From Chrysochromulina tobinii (lineage: Eukaryota; Haptophyta; Prymnesiales; Chrysochromulinaceae): a stretch of 11,169 bases of DNA. The stretch covers positions 1 to 11,169 of the forward strand of contig JWZX01001122.1 in NCBI GenBank assembly GCA_001275005.1. The letters are read 5' to 3'. Shown here one piece after another: positions 7,360 through 11,169 of the stretch. Numbering within the stretch: position 1 is the stretch's first letter; each line of letters opens with the position of its first letter. The notes under the pieces are model-generated. The model did not search any database. It saw nothing but the letters and a program-made list of their open reading frames with translations, and had not been told where the DNA came from. The position numbers were made by a program, and so were the translations under genes.

Positions 7360-10300
7360 TCAGGCGTCCTCGACTTTGTAGGCCTGGTCGGGGCCGAACA
7401 ACTGCTCCCAAGAGCTCATGTCGTCGTTGAGGAATCCGTTGCGGTATCCTCGCGGTGCCAGCTGGAATTTGATTAAGTCGACCCTGGGCGAGACCTCGAT
7501 CCACCCCTTGGCACCCTGCTCCGCCATCGGGCCCACCTCCTCGAGGAGCTTGTCCTTGGTGGCGAAGTGGGCGGACATTTTGGGGTCGGTCGCGAACAGA
7601 GCACCGCGCTTGTTGCCGAGTGAGATGGCCATGGTGCCCAGGCCTGGGTTCTTGTTGATCTGTGGCTGCTGGAACGCGCCCGGCCGCACGCCAGCGGCGA
7701 CCTGGATGTTCTTGAGGATTGCGAAGGCATGCGCGCCCGCGTCTTGCATCGTGCGCTCACCCGCGGTGAAACGATCCTTGGCACAGATGTCGCCGCCCGC
7801 GTAGATGTGGCCGAGGTTGGGGTGATTGAGCTGTTGCGTATTCTTGGTCCTGATGAATCCCTGATCGTCCATCACGCTCGCGAACGCACTGTCGCTGCGC
7901 GGGTCCGTGAGGAGCCGGCTATTGGGTTTGTAGCCCGTCGCCCAAAAGACGCGCGCGTTTGGCGTGCCGACGGTGACGCCGTCCTTCGTGACGGGTCGAC
8001 CGGACTCGTCGGCGTGAGTAACTTCCTTGGAGTAGTTGACCGCGATGCCGTCCTCCTCGGCGCACGCCTTGACAAGGGTACTCGCGCCGGGCACGCGTGG
8101 CAGGCACTGGGGGCCTCGCGTGATGATCTCGACGGCCTTGTCCGGGAAGAAGGCTTTGATGTCGAACGCTAGCTCACATCCGACGACACCGCCGCCCACG
8201 ACGGTGATGGCGGGGGCATCCTTGATGCGCTGGCGCTCGAGGGCGAAGCTCTGCTTGCGCGCGGCGATCGAGGTGCCCTCCGTCTTGATGTCCGACGTGT
8301 ACCTCGTCCCCGTGCAGATCACGAGGTAGTCGTACGGCACAACGCGCGAGGCGACGCCGGAGGAGGTGCCAACGAGGACGTGGTCTCTGCGGACCGCGCT
8401 CGCCCAGCCGACGATGAGCTCGCCCTTGCCGCCCATCACATCGACATGGTTGTAGCACGACACGTCCCACAGGCCAGCCTGCTCCGCATGCTCGTCAGCG
8501 ATCAGCCGCAGCACGTTGGGTGTGTACTCGAAGAACTCCTTGGTGTCGACGAGCGTCACGTGGAAGGCCTCTGTCTGGATGCCCTTGCCGCGCGTCATCT
8601 GGTGCGCGACTATCACGCCGCACGGGCCGCCGCCGAGTATGACTACACGCTTCTTGGTGGTTACGTCGGCGGACTGTTTCTCTCTCTTGATCGCCGTCCC
8701 CGCCGCCGCCTTGTACATCTCCGTGCGCATCGCTTCGACGGCCGAAAGGAGGAGCGCCTCCACGTGCGGCCGATCGGCCTTGAAGGCCGCCGCCACCTCC
8801 ATCGCGCCGGCGCTCGCGCTGATGCCCGACGCATTGGGCAGGAGGCCGTAAGCGGAATCCATCGAAGCGTAGGCCTTGAGGTCGTTCGACGCCGCGAGGG
8901 CCGCGCCGCCATTCAGGCCGGCGAGAGCATCCTCGAGCGTGTGCAGGGCCTTGGAGATGAGGAAGGCGCGCTCGGCCTTGTCGGCCGCTGCGAGGCCGCC
9001 CGATTGCTTGCCGAGGAGGGACGCGTGGCGGCGGAGTGACTTGGACTGGTCGTGGTCGCGAAGGATGGACTCGAGGGTAAGGGCGTCCGCATCGCGCCGC
9101 TGGCTCTGCGAGAGGATCGACGCCGCCGCCGTCGCCGCCGCCGCCGCCGCCGCCGCCGCCGAGTCGACCGAGCTCGCCTCCGGTGTGGCCGGTGTGGCCG
9201 GCGCGCTCTCGGCGGCCTTGTCGCCCGATTTGGTCATGTCGCCCGATTTGGTAACCACCTGGATGGGGTCGCCGACCTCGCGCCCTTTGATGAGCGTCTC
9301 CTGCTTGCGCTTCACCGCGCGGCCCTTGACCTGGAACGTGAACTGGCCCGTCGCGAGCGCCTTCCGCACCGCCGACTCGTCCTCCTCGCCCTCGTCCTCG
9401 TCCTCCTCGTTGGCTTCGATGATCTGCTTGCGCACGTCGGCGAAGGTGGTCGCGCCGCCGACGAGGGCGAGCCCGCCATCGCCGGCCTCATCGACGACGA
9501 CGGGGACGCACTTCTCAGCGTCAGCTCCGCCCGACAGCGCGATCATCGCTTCGACCGTCGCCTTGACCGACGTCTGTGCGAACAGCGTCGCGAACGTCGT
9601 CGCCGTGACCATCGCGCCCGCGTCCCCGAGCGCATCGCGCACGCCGAGGGCCTTGGCGATCGTGGACTCGACGCTGCCGAAGCTGGAGCCGCAGGCTTGG
9701 GCGAGCGAGGCCTTGAGCATCGCCCACGACACCGTCGCCCCACCGCCCGCCGCCGACCACACCCCCCTGGTCTCGCCCTCGATCGACGAGATAGCCGGCG
9801 GCGGGCCGAGCTTCTTGCATAGGGCGTCGACAAAGGGATTGAAGTACGAGCGTGTGTGCTCGACGAGCTGGGCGGGTGGGAAGACCTTGGCGGCGGCCTC
9901 GCGGACGTGGATGGTCACGTCCTCTACCTTGATCGTCACCGGCACGTCCGACAGCGACGGGAACTGCGCGCCACTCGCCCCCCACGTCGAGCCGTCGACG
10001 TGGATGAAGAGGATGGACACGCCGTGGCGGACTGCCTCGACAAACTCGAGGCAGCACCAGGCCGAGGCAAAGTAGGCGGGCGTGAGGAAGACGACGAGCG
10101 TCTGCGTGTCGCGCACAGCCAGCTTCAGCGAGGGCAGCTCGATCAGGTCGTTCCGGTCGATGAAGGCGCGGTAGCCGAAATCCGAGAGCCGGTCGTGCAC
10201 GCGCGCCACAATGTCCTGCGCCTCCGAGCGCTTATGGGAGAGGAAGGCGTCGTAGCGGATGGCGCGCTCTCCCAGGAGGAAGTCTGTCGACGTCTCCCGA

Positions 10301-11016
10301 GGCCGCCTCCCGGCGGACGATGCCTCACCGGGCCCGCCCAGACGCTTCCCAAGGTTCTCAAGGAACGCGTCCAGGTACGCGTCCATGTGGTCGAGCGCGA
10401 TCGTGTGACCGAAGACGGCCGCTGCGGCGTCGCGCGGCTTGACGAGGCGGCCCTCGTCGGTCTGCGCGGTCTCGGGCACGTCGGTGAGCGCGGGGAACGG
10501 CATCCCTCGCCACGACGACCCCTCGACAGACACAGGAAGCACCTCCACGCCGTTGATCACGGCCTCGCAGAATTCGGCGCAGCAGGCCGGCGAGTCAAAG
10601 TACGTCTGCGAGATGAAGCTGACCACGCGGCGGGAGTCGCGGATGCCCTGCTTCTGCGCGTCGGGCTCCTTGCGCGGATTCGGAATCTTGTATCCCGCCG
10701 CTCTCAGATGATCGCGCACCCTCTTCGCCAGCGCGGTCTCCGCCGGCGCCGCGCTCACAAACGTGTCCCATTGCGCCTTCCGCAGATCGCTCTCCCTGAT
10801 GCGCTCGGTGTACGACTTTATCAGATCGTCCCCTTTGATAGGCGGCGACTCCGCATACTTGGCACCGGGAGGGCTTGAGGACCCGCAGCCCATGATGACG
10901 GCCGCCAAGATGCAGATGAGCGCGACCACAACGGTGATGGCCAGCCCCTCTTCGTTTGTCAATGTGGGAGGAGGGGGCGGTGGTTGGCCCCAGACGAAGT
11001 CTTCCACGCGCGACAT
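7360..11016 (-). CDS. Membrane-anchored TIR-TIR-FSP1/AIFM2-like oxidoreductase fusion
   Basis: A single uninterrupted 1218-residue frame. Residues 25-43 (GLAITVVVALICILAAVIM) form a transmembrane anchor after a proline-rich start. TIR1 spans about 82-225 (WDTFVSAAP, VVSFISQTYF, CCAEFCEAV with Glu148) and has a shortened BB loop. TIR2 spans about 254-404 (YDAFLSHKRSE, AFIDRNDL, WCCLEFVEAV with Glu324, the position of the NADase catalytic Glu in TIR enzymes). Residues about 503-589 look beta-grasp-like, broken by an acidic loop. A poly-Ala linker lies at 619-633 and a helical region at 640-775. Residues 788-1135 are a two-dinucleotide-fold FAD oxidoreductase of the FSP1/AIFM2/NDH-2 kind: VVILGGGPCG for FAD, DYLVICTGTRY, TVVGGGVVGCE for NAD(P)H, WATGYKPNS and IYAGGDIC. 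The start ATG 11016 gives the anchor. Expected reactions are NAD+ cleavage (TIR2 at least) and NAD(P)H-dependent quinone reduction; the fused role is inference. Confidence 0.9.
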   Translation of the reverse strand: MSRVEDFVWGQPPPPPPTLTNEEGLAITVVVALICILAAVIMGCGSSSPPGAKYAESPPIKGDDLIKSYTERIRESDLRKAQWDTFVSAAPAETALAKRVRDHLRAAGYKIPNPRKEPDAQKQGIRDSRRVVSFISQTYFDSPACCAEFCEAVINGVEVLPVSVEGSSWRGMPFPALTDVPETAQTDEGRLVKPRDAAAAVFGHTIALDHMDAYLDAFLENLGKRLGGPGEASSAGRRPRETSTDFLLGERAIRYDAFLSHKRSEAQDIVARVHDRLSDFGYRAFIDRNDLIELPSLKLAVRDTQTLVVFLTPAYFASAWCCLEFVEAVRHGVSILFIHVDGSTWGASGAQFPSLSDVPVTIKVEDVTIHVREAAAKVFPPAQLVEHTRSYFNPFVDALCKKLGPPPAISSIEGETRGVWSAAGGGATVSWAMLKASLAQACGSSFGSVESTIAKALGVRDALGDAGAMVTATTFATLFAQTSVKATVEAMIALSGGADAEKCVPVVVDEAGDGGLALVGGATTFADVRKQIIEANEEDEDEGEEDESAVRKALATGQFTFQVKGRAVKRKQETLIKGREVGDPIQVVTKSGDMTKSGDKAAESAPATPATPEASSVDSAAAAAAAAATAAASILSQSQRRDADALTLESILRDHDQSKSLRRHASLLGKQSGGLAAADKAERAFLISKALHTLEDALAGLNGGAALAASNDLKAYASMDSAYGLLPNASGISASAGAMEVAAAFKADRPHVEALLLSAVEAMRTEMYKAAAGTAIKREKQSADVTTKKRVVILGGGPCGVIVAHQMTRGKGIQTEAFHVTLVDTKEFFEYTPNVLRLIADEHAEQAGLWDVSCYNHVDVMGGKGELIVGWASAVRRDHVLVGTSSGVASRVVPYDYLVICTGTRYTSDIKTEGTSIAARKQSFALERQRIKDAPAITVVGGGVVGCELAFDIKAFFPDKAVEIITRGPQCLPRVPGASTLVKACAEEDGIAVNYSKEVTHADESGRPVTKDGVTVGTPNARVFWATGYKPNSRLLTDPRSDSAFASVMDDQGFIRTKNTQQLNHPNLGHIYAGGDICAKDRFTAGERTMQDAGAHAFAILKNIQVAAGVRPGAFQQPQINKNPGLGTMAISLGNKRGALFATDPKMSAHFATKDKLLEEVGPMAEQGAKGWIEVSPRVDLIKFQLAPRGYRNGFLNDDMSSWEQLFGPDQAYKVEDA
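9121..9160. repeat. GCC/CGG trinucleotide microsatellite encoding poly-Ala
   Basis: Thirteen GCC/GTC-type triplets run in a row, interrupted once by GTC. On the minus strand they encode the Ala-rich linker at residues 619-633 between the beta-grasp-like module and the helical region. Pure triplet runs of this kind change length easily, so the linker probably varies among strains. Confidence 0.9.
9181..9201. repeat. 9-bp tandem duplication in linker (CGGTGTGGC x2)
   Basis: CGGTGTGGC occurs at 9181-9189 and 9190-9198, continuing into CGG. It encodes the repeated peptide PATPATP in the linker of the TIR-oxidoreductase protein. Confidence 0.7.
9220..9252. repeat. 18-bp period tandem duplication in linker
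   Basis: GTCGCCCGATTTGGT is found at 9220-9234 and 9238-9252. It encodes the duplicated TKSGDMTKSGDK peptide (residues 589-600) next to the poly-Ala tract, another sign that this linker grows by slippage. Confidence 0.8.
9374..9412. repeat. Acidic low-complexity tract (TCC/CTC-rich)
   Basis: A TCCTC-rich purine/pyrimidine-biased stretch encodes the EEDEDEGEEDES segment at about residues 537-548. It lies inside the putative beta-grasp module, between its helix (FADVRKQIIEA) and the strand ending FQVKG, consistent with a surface loop expansion. Confidence 0.6.
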
Positions 11017-11169
11017 CAGCGACGCGGGAGGAGGAGTGGGCGGAGCCCATTGAACCCAGTAGGAAGGTGTGACACACAGAGTGAGTCGCGGCGGGTAAGT
11101 GAGTCGCGCGGGGATCCCCCGCGAGTCGCGACGCGGGATCGGTCCGTTTCCGCGCGCGATCTCGCGCGC
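11017..11169. promoter_or_regulatory. GC-rich upstream region of the TIR-oxidoreductase gene with repeated 10-mer and hairpin
   Basis: G(T/C)GAGTCGCG appears three times at 11081-11090, 11099-11108 and 11121-11130. Between the second and third copies, CGCGGGG (11107-11113) pairs with CCCCGCG (11117-11123) across a 3-nt loop. No TATA box is visible. The right edge is a CG-dinucleotide-rich run. An out-of-frame ATG lies at 11050-11048. The region is probably 5' UTR and core promoter, but nothing proves the transcription start. Confidence 0.45.

Noticed and set aside
8380-9822. Other long plus-strand frames (8380-9039, 9052-9822)
   Set aside because: They are arginine-rich low-complexity translations of the antisense strand, one passing through the triplet repeat as poly-Arg. 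There is no independent support.
8876-10075. Plus-strand open frame of 399 codons antisense to the TIR-oxidoreductase gene
   Set aside because: Its product is Ser/Ala/Pro/Arg-rich without recognisable domains. It is an expected shadow of GC-rich codon use on the opposite strand, where clear TIR and FAD domains are encoded.
9856-10878. Plus-strand open frame of 340 codons opposite the TIR domains
   Set aside because: It is Arg/Val/Asp/His-rich with no domain pattern; the minus strand here encodes well-conserved TIR motifs.
1-11169. tRNA, rRNA, CRISPR array or insertion sequence
   Set aside because: No cloverleaf, rRNA-like stretch, repeat-spacer array, transposase frame or terminal inverted repeats with target duplications was seen on either strand by eye.

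Overview
The window looks like nuclear DNA of a GC-rich, compact-genome marine protist, most plausibly a haptophyte-type alga. This rests on long intron-poor reading frames, one clear GT-AG intron of 80 nt, no bacterial operon layout or Shine-Dalgarno spacing, and protein families I associate with haptophyte and dinoflagellate genomes. The organism assignment is an inference of moderate confidence.

Layout from left to right. (1) Positions 1-1500, minus strand: the 5' part of a two-exon gene running off the left edge. It encodes an algal TIR/HET-like domain with an RRM-like insert, and the gene continues outside the window. (2) Positions 1501-1723: a divergent intergenic region with a tandem 10-bp repeat (GATTACACTG units). 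(3) Positions 1724-2794, plus strand: a Nudix hydrolase fused to a lipocalin/FABP-like (calycin) domain. (4) Positions 2795-3314: a gene-free convergent intergenic region with two near-adjacent perfect hairpins. (5) Positions 3315 to about 5234, minus strand, and 5319-7154, plus strand: two head-to-head SGNH/GDSL-type hydrolases separated by less than 100 bp. Both are rich in N-glycosylation sequons. (6) Positions 7155-7359: a short convergent intergenic region. (7) Positions 7360-11016, minus strand: a 1218-residue membrane-anchored protein carrying two TIR domains, a possible beta-grasp module, low-complexity linkers and a complete FSP1/AIFM2-like FAD- and NAD(P)H-dependent oxidoreductase. 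(8) Positions 11017-11169: its GC-rich upstream region with three copies of a 10-bp motif and a hairpin.

The most striking item is the TIR-TIR-oxidoreductase fusion. It joins a fold known for NAD+ cleavage and immune or cell-death signalling to an NAD(P)H-consuming enzyme type known from ferroptosis defence. The left-edge gene appears to be a second TIR-fold protein, and a Nudix hydrolase lies beside it, so three of the five genes plausibly act on NAD or related nucleotides. Joint function is speculative, because neighbouring eukaryotic genes need not cooperate. The SGNH pair probably acts on acylated or sulfated glycans or esters in the secretory route, and it shares a bidirectional promoter-sized gap.
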